DNA of 64,000 nucleotides from Pseudomonas sp. Irchel 3A7 (GCF_900187565.1 NZ_FYED01000010.1:124001-188000); one strand, 5' to 3'; shown: positions 45,319-54,786, counted from the stretch's first letter. The notes: generated by a model from the letters alone, not told the origin. Made by a program: numbers and translations.

Positions 45319-45657
45319 AGGTGACTCCTTTGGCAGAGATCTCAGTGGTATCGACCCTGCCCTAAGGCTTGGCAAAAGACAAGATTGCTCGGGATTGAAT
45401 GACGACTTCGGTCGAGCGGCCGCACCTGTCTTTGAAATACAAAACGCCCGATGCAATGCATCGGGCGTTGGGTTGAAACGGGTGTAAACCTATTTCAGGA
45501 CTAGACAAATGAATAAATCCGTCCCCTTTTTGCGATGCTCCTTTTGGTGCAGTAGAAAGCCGTACGGGGCGTATCTGCAAAGTTCTGCCAGGCGTGTAAA
45601 GGATCGATTATGGGGAGTGATCACTAATGCCCGGAGGCGACTCAGCCAAATCGAGCG
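45319..45657. other. Intergenic region with terminator and MITE-like end
   Basis: No gene. It holds a minus-strand terminator at 45441-45471 and, at 45507-45531, aaatgaataaatccgtcccc, which on the minus strand is AAAAAGGGGACGGATTTATT, matching the end of the element at 59173. Confidence 0.5.
45441..45471 (-). terminator. Rho-independent terminator, minus strand
   Basis: On the minus strand CAACGCCCGATGC-ATT-GCATCGGGCG folds into an 11-base stem followed by TTTTGTATTT. It lies 190 bases downstream of the channel gene, its probable target. Confidence 0.8.
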
Positions 45658-46356
45658 TCATTTAGTCTGATTCGACGGATAAATACCGGCTAGCCGCGCG
45701 ATTACAACACCCACGTAAAAGACGCCCGAAAATTCTTCGACCATCACAAGTGAGCGGGCGTGGTTGGTCAATGGGATAATCTCACCGTAACCGGTGGTCG
45801 TGAGCGTCGTGAGGCTAAAATAGATCAGTTTGAAGAAAGTGCCGGGCTGTCTGAAGTCGAGGAGGTCAGGGCCGAATGAGCCAGCGGCGGATATCTCGAC
45901 CAGGGCATAGATGAAGGACCAAACGAAGGCCAACATGATGTAACCCGCAAGCGCGCCATGCAGCTTGTCGGCTGTAATTGGCCCGCGCTTGAGAATATAG
46001 CGAAGCACTCCGCTAAACGAGACGGTAAGAGACGCCGCATACAATATCCCGGCAAAGAAAAGAATCGCGATACTTTCAGCCCACAGCGCCGACCATTGAA
46101 GGCCAACTCCAAGCAACGCCAGGCCCAGTTTGAGGATGCCCCCCCACCGAGTCTGCCTGGTGGCGAAAGCGCCCACGAGCAGCACGATTGAAAACAGAAT
46201 GCCGAGCAACGTGCGAGCAAATAGACCTTCCTCAAGAAAGGGAAACAGAAGGATCAATCCTAGTAAAAGCAGCAATAGATAGGTGCAGGGTCCTCGCCCT
46301 ATTACCAACTGAGCTAAATCCTCGTCGGATTCGGTCTTATTTTGCGGATTTTTCAT
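45658..46356 (-). CDS. Ion channel (two-pore-helix K+ channel family)
   Basis: 232-residue membrane protein with about six hydrophobic segments; the last two flank a pore loop with the potassium selectivity filter TTTGYGEI. The first part (YLLLLLLGLILLFPFLEEG and following helices) is unlike voltage sensors, with few Arg repeats. So it is likely a K+ or related cation channel of the Ion_trans_2 family; gating is unknown. It stands alone, with island-like moderate GC. Confidence 0.85.
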   Translation of the reverse strand: MKNPQNKTESDEDLAQLVIGRGPCTYLLLLLLGLILLFPFLEEGLFARTLLGILFSIVLLVGAFATRQTRWGGILKLGLALLGVGLQWSALWAESIAILFFAGILYAASLTVSFSGVLRYILKRGPITADKLHGALAGYIMLAFVWSFIYALVEISAAGSFGPDLLDFRQPGTFFKLIYFSLTTLTTTGYGEIIPLTNHARSLVMVEEFSGVFYVGVVIARLAGIYPSNQTK

Positions 46357-46767
46357 ACCGGTTTCCCAGAGGCTGAAATAAAGCTCGAGAACTGACGTTG
46401 CACGGTTGAAATTTGACCTGGCTTTAGAAGAGTCGGCAGTGAAATTCTAGTCGCGAATGCATGTGAGAGGATCCAGCCAGACCGCATTGGGTCGGTTACT
46501 GCCATTTGTGACCGGCAGCTATGGGCCGTTTTCTGCCTTTCACCACCGGCAGCTTTGGGCGTTTCCTGCAAGCATCCCGGCAGCTTTGGTTCGTGTACGG
46601 TCCCTCGCGAAGGATTGAATCAACCCATGGCTATCCCTCGACCAAATGCGCTTTGACGCGATTTCCCTTGCATCGTAGCGAGCATTGGCTGTGTCACCGC
46701 ATGTCTCAGCTCATGCCATACCGTCATCCAGTGGGGCTACCCTGTGAAAGGCTGAGCTGATGTCCAG
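46357..46767. other. Gene-free stretch with repeat copies
   Basis: About 410 bases. At 46483-46563 two partial copies of the dispersed repeat lie in tandem (gaccggcagctatgggccgt tttctgcc and ccaccggcagctttgggcg). No gene is supported. Confidence 0.45.
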
Positions 46768-47403
46768 TTAAGACCGATGTCTGCTGTCATACGTAAGAAA
46801 CGCATGGATAGCATCGACGATCGCCGGTTCGATCTGGCTCAAAACTAGATCGTGCGGTGGATGCAAGATGGCCGTATGCACCAGCGACTCTGTCATGCGC
46901 ATAGTCATCCACGCGGCCACGGCGAGGTCGGGATGTCTGACGTCATCGGGATGATCGGCCAGCAGGCGCTGGATATGCCGGTGAATATCGGCTTCCACGC
47001 CTTTGCCGCTGTTATTGCCCTCAAAAAACGGCCGTTCGTTCTCCAGCAGGCGATGCAACTGCGGCTCGACCTCATGGGCCGCCATGGCCGCCCGGACGAG
47101 TCGCACGATTTCGCCACGTAAGCCGCCATTGCCGGGGGCGTTGAGAATGGCTTCGATGGAGCGGGCCATCTGCTCGGCGTGACGGCTGTGCAAGGCCACC
47201 AACAGGGATTCCTTGTTGGGAAAATACTGGTAGAGCGATCCGACGCTGACACCGGCCTGTTGCGCCACGACGTTGGTGCTCATGCCGGCATAGCCGCGCT
47301 CCAGTAAAACGCGAGCACTGGCTTCGAGAATGGCATCGACCATCGCCACGGAACGGCTCTGGCGCGGGAGTTTTCGAGGTTTTGACAGGTTGGGATCGGG
47401 CAT
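46768..47403 (-). CDS. TetR-family regulator
   Basis: 211-residue repressor. The N-terminal helix-turn-helix is at about residues 20-65 (ILEASARVLLERGYAGMST, VSVGSLYQYFPNKESLL); the C-terminal ligand domain is divergent (TetR_C type with PHDLVLSQIEPAIV). ATG 47403 is chosen over an upstream frame because the family starts shortly before PRQSRS. It is divergent from the flavoprotein gene with 98 bases between, so it is that gene's likely regulator. Confidence 0.88.
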   Translation of the reverse strand: MPDPNLSKPRKLPRQSRSVAMVDAILEASARVLLERGYAGMSTNVVAQQAGVSVGSLYQYFPNKESLLVALHSRHAEQMARSIEAILNAPGNGGLRGEIVRLVRAAMAAHEVEPQLHRLLENERPFFEGNNSGKGVEADIHRHIQRLLADHPDDVRHPDLAVAAWMTMRMTESLVHTAILHPPHDLVLSQIEPAIVDAIHAFLTYDSRHRS

Positions 47404-47501
47404 GGTCTGGCGCGAGTAGTGAATGCGAGTGATGGCTCGTATTATTGGTTTTCCGAAGCCTGGCGTCAACGCGACACAGGTAGGACTGACAGAGGATAAC
47501 C

Positions 47502-48752
47502 ATGAAACACGTTTTGATAATTGGCGGTGGCTTTGCGGGCCTGTGGAGTGCTGCCTCCGCCGCCCGGCAACTCGCAGAGCTGGGGAAATTGGCTCAAATC
47601 ACCCTCATCAACCCTGAACCATGGCATAGCATTCGCGTCCGCAACTATGAGGCTGATCTCTCGGATACCCGGGTCGATCTGTCTTCGGTGCTTGAACCGA
47701 TCGGCGTCGATTTGCTGATTGGCAAGGCCACTTTCATCGATACGGATTCGCGGGTCGTCACGGTGCAAACCCAAGCACCAACGCACGAATCGACCCTGAA
47801 CCTTCCCTACGACACATTGATTCTCGCAAGTGGCAGTCATCTCGTACGTCCGTCGACTCCCGGTGTGGCCGAACACACTTTTGATGTCGACACTTATAGC
47901 GCCGCACTCAAACTGCAACGTCACATCGATGACCTTGCGACAGCCCCGGCCATGCCCGGCCGCTTTACTGCACTGGTGATCGGCTCAGGGGCAACGGGAG
48001 TTGAGATCGCCTGCGAACTTCCTGCTCGTCTTCGCGCTGCGGCTGGCAGTAGCGATGGCTCGGGCACACCTGCCCCGGTACGAGTGATCCTGGCCGATCG
48101 CGGGCCAAAGATTGCGCGCGGCCTGGGAGGCGGACAGCCCGTCATCGAGCGCGCGTGCCGCGAACTGGGAATCGAATTGTTGACTGATTTCGGCCTTGCG
48201 TCGGTGGACAGCCATGGCGTGATACTTAGCGATGGGCGCCGCATAGAGGCGTCAACTGTCGTTTGGTGTACGGGTATGCAGGCCAATGAACTGACGCAAT
48301 GCGTAGAAGCGAAACAAGACAGCCACGGCCGGCTGAAAGTCGACGAATTCATGCGCGTCTCGGGCATCGACCATCTGTTCTGCGCGGGCGATGTTGCCCA
48401 CGCGCTGATCGATGGTGACCGACCGTCCGTCATGTCCTGCCAGCATGCACGCCCCATGGGCCGCTTCGCCGGACATAACGCAGTGAATGAGCTTTTTGGC
48501 CTACCCATGCAGCCCTTGAGCATCGATTGGTACACCAACATTGTCGACCTTGGCCCTTGGGGGGCGGTCTATACACAGGGCTGGGATCGAGAGGTTGTTG
48601 CAGAGGGTGCTCAGGCCAAAGCCACCAAATCGGTAATCAACTGCGAGCGGATTTACCCACCCCGCCAAGGCAACCGAGAGCAGATACTGGCAGCGGCGAC
48701 ACTAGACCTGCAACGACCACCGCAGCTCAAGCCTACGGCAACGACGTCATAG
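47502..48752 (+). CDS. NAD(P)/FAD oxidoreductase, type II NADH dehydrogenase-like
   Basis: 416-residue two-dinucleotide-binding-domain flavoprotein. The FAD site is IGGGFAG (residues 7-13), the NAD(P)H site IGSGATGVEIA (about 163-173), and the second FAD motif FCAGDVAH is near residue 305. Overall layout is that of NDH-2/Ndh-like membrane-associated quinone reductases or AIF-type enzymes, but the C-terminal membrane-anchoring helices are not clear. The divergent TetR gene suggests induction by a small molecule, for example a quinone or aromatic compound. Confidence 0.85.
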   Translation: MKHVLIIGGGFAGLWSAASAARQLAELGKLAQITLINPEPWHSIRVRNYEADLSDTRVDLSSVLEPIGVDLLIGKATFIDTDSRVVTVQTQAPTHESTLNLPYDTLILASGSHLVRPSTPGVAEHTFDVDTYSAALKLQRHIDDLATAPAMPGRFTALVIGSGATGVEIACELPARLRAAAGSSDGSGTPAPVRVILADRGPKIARGLGGGQPVIERACRELGIELLTDFGLASVDSHGVILSDGRRIEASTVVWCTGMQANELTQCVEAKQDSHGRLKVDEFMRVSGIDHLFCAGDVAHALIDGDRPSVMSCQHARPMGRFAGHNAVNELFGLPMQPLSIDWYTNIVDLGPWGAVYTQGWDREVVAEGAQAKATKSVINCERIYPPRQGNREQILAAATLDLQRPPQLKPTATTS

Positions 48753-48870
48753 ACAAATGGTGTGGACCTGCTCTCGCTGGCAACTCTGCCTTGCCCGCGT
48801 GTGGCCGTTCTCTGATACTCACGTTAGGCAGCAAACGGTAGACTGCTGCCTACGCTCCATTACAAGTTGA

Positions 48871-49428
48871 CTAGGGCTTGGACGGATCTGCCGGACGCCA
48901 GATTAGTTTGCTGGTGTCATACCCCTGTCGCTGAGCAATCTTTAGCAGCTGTTCGCGGTTGACGCCGTTGATTTCAGATGCGCGTGAAAGCACCCATAGA
49001 TATTCCCGGTTCGGGTGGCCGACCAGTGCGAACTGGTAGGCGGGGTCGTGGTAAAGCACCCAATACTCACCTTTGGTTATTCCTGGTGCAACGCGGCTGA
49101 ACCAGTTATCAAATTGCACCCACAGTTTGTCTGTCTTACCTGGCTGCTGCGATTCGGCAATTCCGCGTACCTCTTTCCAGTCGCCATCCTGTTCCCTGCA
49201 ACGATTGGTGACGTCAATGCGGCCATCATCACGTAGACCATAATGCGCTTCTGACTGCTGGCAATTGCGCTGAAAGAACATAGGTAACCTGGCCTGCTCG
49301 TACCAGGTGCCCTGGTATTTTTGCAGGTCGACTTGCATGGTGGCGGGAGGGGAGTCCTGGCTTGAGCCAGCGCACCCAGCGAGTGCCAATCCCAGACAGG
49401 AAAGTAGAACGATCTTGCGAATCGACAT
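48871..49428 (-). CDS. blc: Outer-membrane lipocalin (Blc-like)
   Basis: 185-residue lipoprotein lipocalin. Signal peptide with lipobox LAGC (Cys19), so it is anchored to a membrane, probably the outer one. Lipocalin motifs: GTWYEQARLP (the GxW motif) near residue 40, GIAESQQPGKTDKLWVQF and YWVLYHDPAYQFALVGHP. It binds lysophospholipids or fatty acids, often in stationary phase or under envelope stress. ATG 49428 has GGAGG seven bases upstream. Confidence 0.93.
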   Translation of the reverse strand: MSIRKIVLLSCLGLALAGCAGSSQDSPPATMQVDLQKYQGTWYEQARLPMFFQRNCQQSEAHYGLRDDGRIDVTNRCREQDGDWKEVRGIAESQQPGKTDKLWVQFDNWFSRVAPGITKGEYWVLYHDPAYQFALVGHPNREYLWVLSRASEINGVNREQLLKIAQRQGYDTSKLIWRPADPSKP

Positions 49429-49528
49429 ATAGACCTCCAGGTTGACAGAAGAAACACACATGTCATTGGAGGTAGGTGAGAGTGAAAAGTGCTATCGATT
49501 TCTTGATGGCGGCGTTCACTATTGGCAC

Positions 49529-49577
49529 GGGCCGATTGCTGCCTTTCGCGATGGGCCACTGTCGACCCAAAGCGGTC
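49529..49577. repeat. Dispersed intergenic repeat, good copy
   Basis: ggccgattgctgcctttcgc ... gatgggccactgtcgaccca aagcggtc. It aligns closely with 49927-49983 (GGCCGAT, TGCC, TCGCGA, GGGC, TCGACCCAAA in order). Confidence 0.65.
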
Positions 49578-49583
49578 AAATCA

Positions 49584-49883
49584 CTAAACGCGTGTTCCAC
49601 CGACAGAGAATGGAATTCGCTGAATCTCCGTCTCGCTCATTACTCGCCAATCACTTGGCAAAATACCGTACTCGAACTCGGCACTTTCCAGCGCCTCATC
49701 CAACCCGACCATCAAGTGGTCGCCTTCAATCTGGAGTTCTCCGTAGTCCTGAAAGCGTATTTCCAGATACACCAGGTCATCGCCTTCGACCTTCAGGCCG
49801 AAAAGCACGATGGCGGTTACGTCAGGCCGGAATTCGCTGATTGTCCTTACATAAGCAAATAGGTGACTCGTGGACTGGGGCAT
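49584..49883 (-). CDS. Hypothetical protein
   Basis: 99-residue soluble protein. The sequence alternates hydrophobic and acidic strands (TAIVLFGLKVEGDDLVYLEI, IRFQDYGELQIEGDH), looks like a real beta-rich protein and is of the immunity-protein size, but no family is recognised. It is bracketed by two good copies of the dispersed repeat. Confidence 0.55.
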   Translation of the reverse strand: MPQSTSHLFAYVRTISEFRPDVTAIVLFGLKVEGDDLVYLEIRFQDYGELQIEGDHLMVGLDEALESAEFEYGILPSDWRVMSETEIQRIPFSVGGTRV

Positions 49884-49926
49884 GGCGTTGGCCGCATATA
49901 TTGATGGTGGGTTACGGCATTCTATA

Positions 49927-49983
49927 TGACTGCTTTTGGCCGATAGGTGCCTGTCGCGAAGGGCTTCATTCGACCCAAAAGTG
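49927..49983. repeat. Dispersed intergenic repeat, good copy
   Basis: tgactgcttttggccgatag gtgcctgtcgcgaagggctt cattcgacccaaaagtg. Used with 49529-49577 to define the consensus of the family. Confidence 0.65.
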
Positions 49984-50093
49984 CGAAGATCAAAAGTGCC
50001 AACGAAACACGTGACAATTCATCCAACAGGCATGACTGGCCTGATGTGCCATGCCAAGGCAAGGCAGATGGTCGGGCGGTACATGACTCGCGC

Positions 50094-51026
50094 CTAAGTA
50101 TGCGGCCGATGGTTATTGTGGCTATACGGCCAAGAGGATGTCGCAGTATCTGCCAGTGTACCGTGTGATGGGGCAGCCAGTTCCTCCAGATGGTTAATGA
50201 CGTCGTCCGGTTTGAGCACCAGTACGTCGCTGTCCAGGGTGTCCAGAATCATCTCGGCGGTGTTGCCGATCAATGCGCCGGACAGTCCGGTACGGGCCAC
50301 GCTGCCGATCACCGTGAGCACGGCTTCGAGCTTGTGCGCGATGTGCGGGATCAGCACATCGGCAGGACCTTCTTCGATATGCAGGCGGTCGTCGCTGACG
50401 TCGAATTCGGCCTGAAATGACTTGCACAGTTCGCGATACAGCCCCTGTATGCTTTCTTTGAGTTGGAACACAGAGTCGGCCGCCGACAGCATGGGATAGG
50501 GATGAGCGCTCAACATATGCAGCGTGCCGCCGGCCAGTGCGGCGATGTCATAGCCGTGGCTGACGATGCCGGAATGCAGGACGCGATGCTCCATATCACT
50601 GCTGCCAGCATCTATTGCCGCGAGGATGGTGCCACCGACCCACGGCTTTGCGGATTTCACGATAAGCACCGGACTGGGGCAGTATCGCAGTAACTTCCAG
50701 TCCTCCGGGGTGAGCAGGGCCTTCATCAGCGGGGTGTCAGGCAGGTGCTGCTTGATCACCAGGCCGCAGCCCTCCGTTTGCTGGGCGGCGATGATGGTCT
50801 TGTGTGAACTCCCATGCCAGGCCTGCTGGGTGCTGACGCTATAACCCTCCTCTACCAGGACGCCTTGCATGTCGTTCAAGTAGGAACTGTGCTGCTGTCT
50901 CTTGTCGCAGGCCAGAAGATGCAGGTGCGACTGGGTAGCGCTGGCAATCATTCTGGCTCTATTCAGCGTGAGGTCGTTGGACTGCTGCGAATCCACCACC
51001 ACCAAGGTATTGCGAATGGTGTGCAT
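50094..51026 (-). CDS. Tandem universal stress protein
   Basis: 310-residue protein with two UspA domains (about residues 1-145 and 150-305), a form common in pseudomonads and often induced under low oxygen by ANR. Each domain has the nucleotide-binding-like fold; the second half carries GSVARTGLSGALIGNTAEMIL, the G-x2-G-x9-G(S/T) type ATP-binding loop. ATG 51026 has AGGAAGA upstream. No ANR box was seen in front of it. Confidence 0.88.
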   Translation of the reverse strand: MHTIRNTLVVVDSQQSNDLTLNRARMIASATQSHLHLLACDKRQQHSSYLNDMQGVLVEEGYSVSTQQAWHGSSHKTIIAAQQTEGCGLVIKQHLPDTPLMKALLTPEDWKLLRYCPSPVLIVKSAKPWVGGTILAAIDAGSSDMEHRVLHSGIVSHGYDIAALAGGTLHMLSAHPYPMLSAADSVFQLKESIQGLYRELCKSFQAEFDVSDDRLHIEEGPADVLIPHIAHKLEAVLTVIGSVARTGLSGALIGNTAEMILDTLDSDVLVLKPDDVINHLEELAAPSHGTLADTATSSWPYSHNNHRPHT

Positions 51027-52090
51027 GAGCGTCTTCCTGTGCGGGAGTACAGTTTTCATGTGGGGCGGCGGCACGGCGTTCTAGACCTATGCCGTTTCGG
51101 GGTGTACGCGTTAGGCCACCCCTTATCCGCCCGTCAGCCGGAAGCTCACTTACCGAAATCATGCACGCGACAGCTAAAATCGAATGCCTGCCAGCCCAGC
51201 CCGATTGTTGACGCTCGATTCGAGTTGGCAGTAATTACCGGAACGGCTGCTGATCGCTCATGCAACTGCGCAAGTTAAGCACTGGCGCTGTTCTACCATT
51301 GCATCTATATTGAGTTGTAACGCGACCGGTACACTTCGTACCGACTAAACTGCGTTCTTACTGATGGTTGCGCTACTGGAAAAGAAGCGTGTGAACGTCG
51401 GCCGCGTTCAATTCCAAGCCTGCGCCTATCCGCCCGCGCATTTATTACGCGCAGAGGGATACCTCCGCCCTTGGTGGAGTAAATCGAGGTGATTTATTGC
51501 GGGCGTTTTTGCCCGCTCAACTCGGTTGCTAAGTATGACGACTATTCTGCTTAAGGCTTAGTTAGTTGGTCGGTTGATTTAGTTGATTTTCACCTAAGAG
51601 CCCCCCTGAATCGACCCTGTTCGATCTGAGGGAAATGCGCTGTTCTGCTGGTTGGACGGCTGAAGCATGTCCGGTATAAGCACCGTTTGAATTTGTCTGA
51701 ATGACAGTTCTTGGCCGGTTGTTGACTGCCACCAAGGGCTGCGATCGACCCATAGCTGCCATTGAACAACGACAGAGTTTGGCCGATAGCGGTTGGGTGA
51801 TGGTTCTTTTAGATGGATGTTTCAAGGTCGAAATCGTCCTTTATAGTTTCTATCCTTTTATCCAATCGTCCTCAAGGTAGGGCATAAGGCCTGAACAACA
51901 TCCGGGATGTATCGCTGACGCCCCCTAAGTGTCTATCGTTTGCCTGCTCAATCTGACCAGTTCGGTACATTTAATTAGTGCGCTATCGACCAGCAGTCGG
52001 AAGTTTTCATCGTTTCGATCGACCATCATTGAGGTCGTTGAATACGGCCCGCGACAGTGTTGAACTCACCCCTATCGATTTCCCCAATGC
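51027..52090. other. Long gene-free region with hairpins and a repeat copy
   Basis: About 1060 bases without a convincing gene. At 51440-51515 a run of potential hairpins occurs (gcgcatttattacgcgc, ctccgcccttggtggag, gcgggcgtttttgcccgc), which might be a structured RNA or decayed element. A copy of the dispersed repeat is at 51702-51760 (gacagttcttggccggttgt ... gcgatcgacccatagctgcc). The rest shows no signal. Confidence 0.45.
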
Positions 52091-53056
52091 TCAGACCTGA
52101 TCAAAGGCCCCATTCTCCGCCAGCAGGGTGGCGGTAAGGGCCGTGCTGTCGAGTACCTGCACGTGGCGCGCGATACAGTCAGGCGGCAAGCGAAACGGCG
52201 GCACAGAATCAGTGATCGCAATGTGTTCGAAAAGAGGTGGGTCGAACAGCCGACTGCCCGCGGTAAACAAACCATGGGTGGCGGCTGCGAACAGTCGGGC
52301 GGCGCCAGCCTTTTGGCACGCAAGGCCAGCATGTTTCAGCGTTTCACCCGTGCTGATCAGGTCGTCGAAAACAATGGCTGTCTTGCCTGAGACTTCGCCG
52401 ATCAAGAGGGTGCCTGTCAGCGTGGCCTGATTGCGGTGCTTTTCCATCAATGCACTGCCGACCGAACGGCCCAGTTGTCGCTCCAGGGCTTGACGAAACT
52501 GCTCGGCGCGCTTGGTACCCCCTGAATCCGGGGAAACTGCAACCACTTCGGCGTTGCCGACGAGCCCGGCGAAATGCTCGGCGAACAGTTCGGTGCACTG
52601 CAGATTCCAGGCTGGAATGCGAAAGGCGTTGTCGAACGCTGCCGGATTGTGCACGTCCAGGGCGATCAGGCGATCCACGCCACTGGCTTCAAAAAAGGTG
52701 GCCACATAACGCGTGATGGTCGGGTCTTGAGGCTGGCTGCGACGATCCTTGCGCCCGTAGCAGAGGTAGGGCGTCACCACCTGCACATGACGAGCGCCGG
52801 CATCCTTGAGTGCACCGCAGAAGAACAACAGGCGGCACAGCTTATCGTTTGCGCTCTGCAGGCCATCCCCATACAAGGAGTGGAACACCACGACTTCGCG
52901 ACCGTTCACCGAATCCAGTGGTCGGCATTTATGTTCGCCGTCTTCGTAGTCGCGCTCCTCGTGGCGCCCCAGTGGGCAGCCAAGCCGCTGAGCGATGCGG
53001 CTTGCATAGAGTTCAGTGCCTTGCAGGGCAAAAAGAAGCGGGGGCTGAGTGAGCAT
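52091..53056 (-). CDS. Ribose-phosphate pyrophosphokinase paralogue
   Basis: 321-residue PRPP synthetase-family protein, making 5-phosphoribosyl-1-pyrophosphate from ribose-5-phosphate and ATP if active. Family blocks: ERDYEDGEHKCRP (flexible region), TPYLCYGRKDRRSQPQDPTI, VSPDSGGTKRA and the PRPP loop IVFDDLISTGETL. It is a second copy, different from the housekeeping prs, and lies in a stress cluster with Usp proteins. ATG 53056 has AAGGAG upstream. Downstream gene of the minus-strand arm below the ANR boxes. Confidence 0.9.
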   Translation of the reverse strand: MLTQPPLLFALQGTELYASRIAQRLGCPLGRHEERDYEDGEHKCRPLDSVNGREVVVFHSLYGDGLQSANDKLCRLLFFCGALKDAGARHVQVVTPYLCYGRKDRRSQPQDPTITRYVATFFEASGVDRLIALDVHNPAAFDNAFRIPAWNLQCTELFAEHFAGLVGNAEVVAVSPDSGGTKRAEQFRQALERQLGRSVGSALMEKHRNQATLTGTLLIGEVSGKTAIVFDDLISTGETLKHAGLACQKAGAARLFAAATHGLFTAGSRLFDPPLFEHIAITDSVPPFRLPPDCIARHVQVLDSTALTATLLAENGAFDQV

Positions 53057-53179
53057 GCATAAGCTCCTTGGAGGCCGGATATCAAATGCGCCTCACCTGA
53101 AATGGCACGTATCCATAACCGATACCGCATTGCCGCTGTAGAGCCTGAGTAACGGGACAGCCCTTGAAAGGCCGCTGGG

Positions 53180-53473
53180 TCAGCGGGCAGCACCGTGACG
53201 AACCACGTCAATGCAAAACTCCGTTTCGCAGGGCGGTTCGTTGCATTCGACGATGTCACCGGTCGCCACTTGCCGATGCACGACGACAATGTCGGCATGA
53301 ATCGGCTGTTGGCAAACATGGCGGTCTTCCAATACCGCAGTGTAGACCCGACGCGCCCCGAGTTGTGCCAGATACGCGCAGGTGCGCAGGAGTGAATGGC
53401 CTTCGAAAAGCACATCATCGAGTTCATCACTGTCGTACAAACGCAGTCGTTGATTCGCCAGTGGGGTCGGCAT
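53180..53473 (-). CDS. Short phosphoribosyltransferase-like protein
   Basis: 97-residue protein that corresponds to the C-terminal half of a type I phosphoribosyltransferase (PyrR/HPRT type): the PRPP-binding motif DDVLFEG (residues 19-25) is followed by the helix LLRTCAYLAQLGARRVYTAVL and the R-x-H-x-x-x-x-x-x-P-I-H-A-D block. The N-terminal half of the fold is absent, yet it has its own GAGGAG and ATG. It precedes the PRPP synthetase gene by 123 bases. It may be a regulator, a partner of the synthetase, or a remnant. Confidence 0.65.
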   Translation of the reverse strand: MPTPLANQRLRLYDSDELDDVLFEGHSLLRTCAYLAQLGARRVYTAVLEDRHVCQQPIHADIVVVHRQVATGDIVECNEPPCETEFCIDVVRHGAAR

Positions 53474-53553
53474 GGCAATCTCCTCAGCGTCCTGAGTAAT
53501 GCACGTGTGCCAGTGCGGTTTTTGTCAACCTGACCCCATTGGCCTTGGCCTGA

Positions 53554-53567
53554 TTGATATTGATCGA
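53554..53567. promoter_or_regulatory. Near-perfect ANR/FNR box
   Basis: TTGAT-ATTG-ATCGA differs from the FNR/ANR consensus TTGAT-N4-ATCAA at one position. It is closer to the minus-strand phosphoribosyltransferase/PRPP-synthetase arm. Confidence 0.65.
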
Positions 53568-53616
53568 CCGCAGTGAAATGAAAGGTGTGGGCCATTGAAC
53601 GGTTTTGCGCGGGCAC

Positions 53617-53630
53617 TTGATATAAATCAA
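53617..53630. promoter_or_regulatory. Perfect ANR/FNR box
   Basis: TTGAT-ATAA-ATCAA is an exact match to the FNR/ANR consensus. It lies 126 bases before the usp start at 53756, in the spacer shared with the divergent minus-strand genes. Confidence 0.85.
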
Positions 53631-53755
53631 GACCAGGGCGGCATCAACAGAGGACTCTGAAGGGGAAATGCTGGTGTCTGTTGCGTGAGGACACACCAGC
53701 TGTGCGCGTAGAGGGCAATTGTAAGCGCGAAGCCCCATCAGTCTGGAGTCAGATC

Positions 53756-54646
53756 ATGAGCCAGTATCGACGGTTATTACTGATCATCAACCCGGCCCTG
53801 CGCCATTCCCAGGCGATAAGCCACGCAGCGGCCCTGGCCAAGGCCAGCGGTGCGAGTTTGCACATTGCCGCCTTGATCCCTTCCTGGAAACTGTTGTCGC
53901 TGCTCGAAGAGGGCGACCGGGAGAAGGCTCGCGAGTGTTATCTGCAAGACCATCGCGATTGGTTGAAGGACCAGGCGACAAACCTGCGCGGCAGGGGAAT
54001 CGACGTGACAACGGAGGCGAATTGGGCCGATGACATGCAGCGAGACATTCTTGATCACGTCGCAGAAATGCAGCCCGACTTGTTGATCAAGCAAGTGCAG
54101 CATGAACCAGCGCTCAAGCGGGCGTTCTTCACTCCGCTGGACTGGCGCTTGCTGCGCCATTGCCCGGTCCCGGTGTATCTGGCCGGTGAAGGAGGGCTTG
54201 CCTTGCCGCGCAAGGTGGTGGCAGCGGTTGACGTTTCGAATGCCGAGCCCCAGGGCAGCGAGCTCAATGAGCGGATCATCAAGCAGGCTTGCGGTCTCGC
54301 CTTGCAGTGTGAGGCCGAGTTGCACTTGCTGTTCGCCTGTGACATTTCGACAGCCTATCTGGGCGACATAGGCGGCGGTGGCTTGACACTTTCGGACCTT
54401 GGCAGTCAGTTACGCGAGGAACTGGAAAAATCGTTCCTCGACCTGGCTGATCAATATGGTGTGCCCCCAGACCGTTGGCATTTCATTGAGGGGCACCCTG
54501 TTTCGGTACTGAGTGAGTTTGCCCATGCGCACAGTGTGGATGTGATCGTGATGGGCAGAATCCAGTCTCGTGGCCTGGAGAAGCTTTTGGGCAGCACGAC
54601 CGAACACATCCTGTATCAGGTGCCTTGCAGCATTCTGGCGATCTAG
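53756..54646 (+). CDS. Tandem universal stress protein, ANR-controlled
   Basis: 296-residue protein with two UspA domains. The second contains the ATP-binding-type loop GRIQSRGLEKLLGSTTEHIL near the C-terminus (G-x2-G-x9-G(S/T) form); the first has lost the loop. Such proteins help survival in low oxygen and stationary phase. ATG 53756 is preceded by GGAG; a perfect ANR box is in the upstream region. It forms the plus-strand arm of the divergent stress cluster. Confidence 0.9.
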   Translation: MSQYRRLLLIINPALRHSQAISHAAALAKASGASLHIAALIPSWKLLSLLEEGDREKARECYLQDHRDWLKDQATNLRGRGIDVTTEANWADDMQRDILDHVAEMQPDLLIKQVQHEPALKRAFFTPLDWRLLRHCPVPVYLAGEGGLALPRKVVAAVDVSNAEPQGSELNERIIKQACGLALQCEAELHLLFACDISTAYLGDIGGGGLTLSDLGSQLREELEKSFLDLADQYGVPPDRWHFIEGHPVSVLSEFAHAHSVDVIVMGRIQSRGLEKLLGSTTEHILYQVPCSILAI

Positions 54647-54786
54647 AGCGACAGGGCCGGGTATTACGAAACGACAGGTGTAATGGCTTGAGGGGGGCTG
54701 TGATTTTGAGTCCCTCATTGCCAACCGAGCTGCACGATGATGTTGATGTCGCCTCCGTGGCTCAGGTCGTTCCGAACCCTTGCCAC

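Noticed and set aside
51440..51515. Small RNA or tRNA-like structure
   Set aside because: Several hairpins are possible, but there is no promoter or T-rich terminator tail, so it is only noted as intergenic structure.
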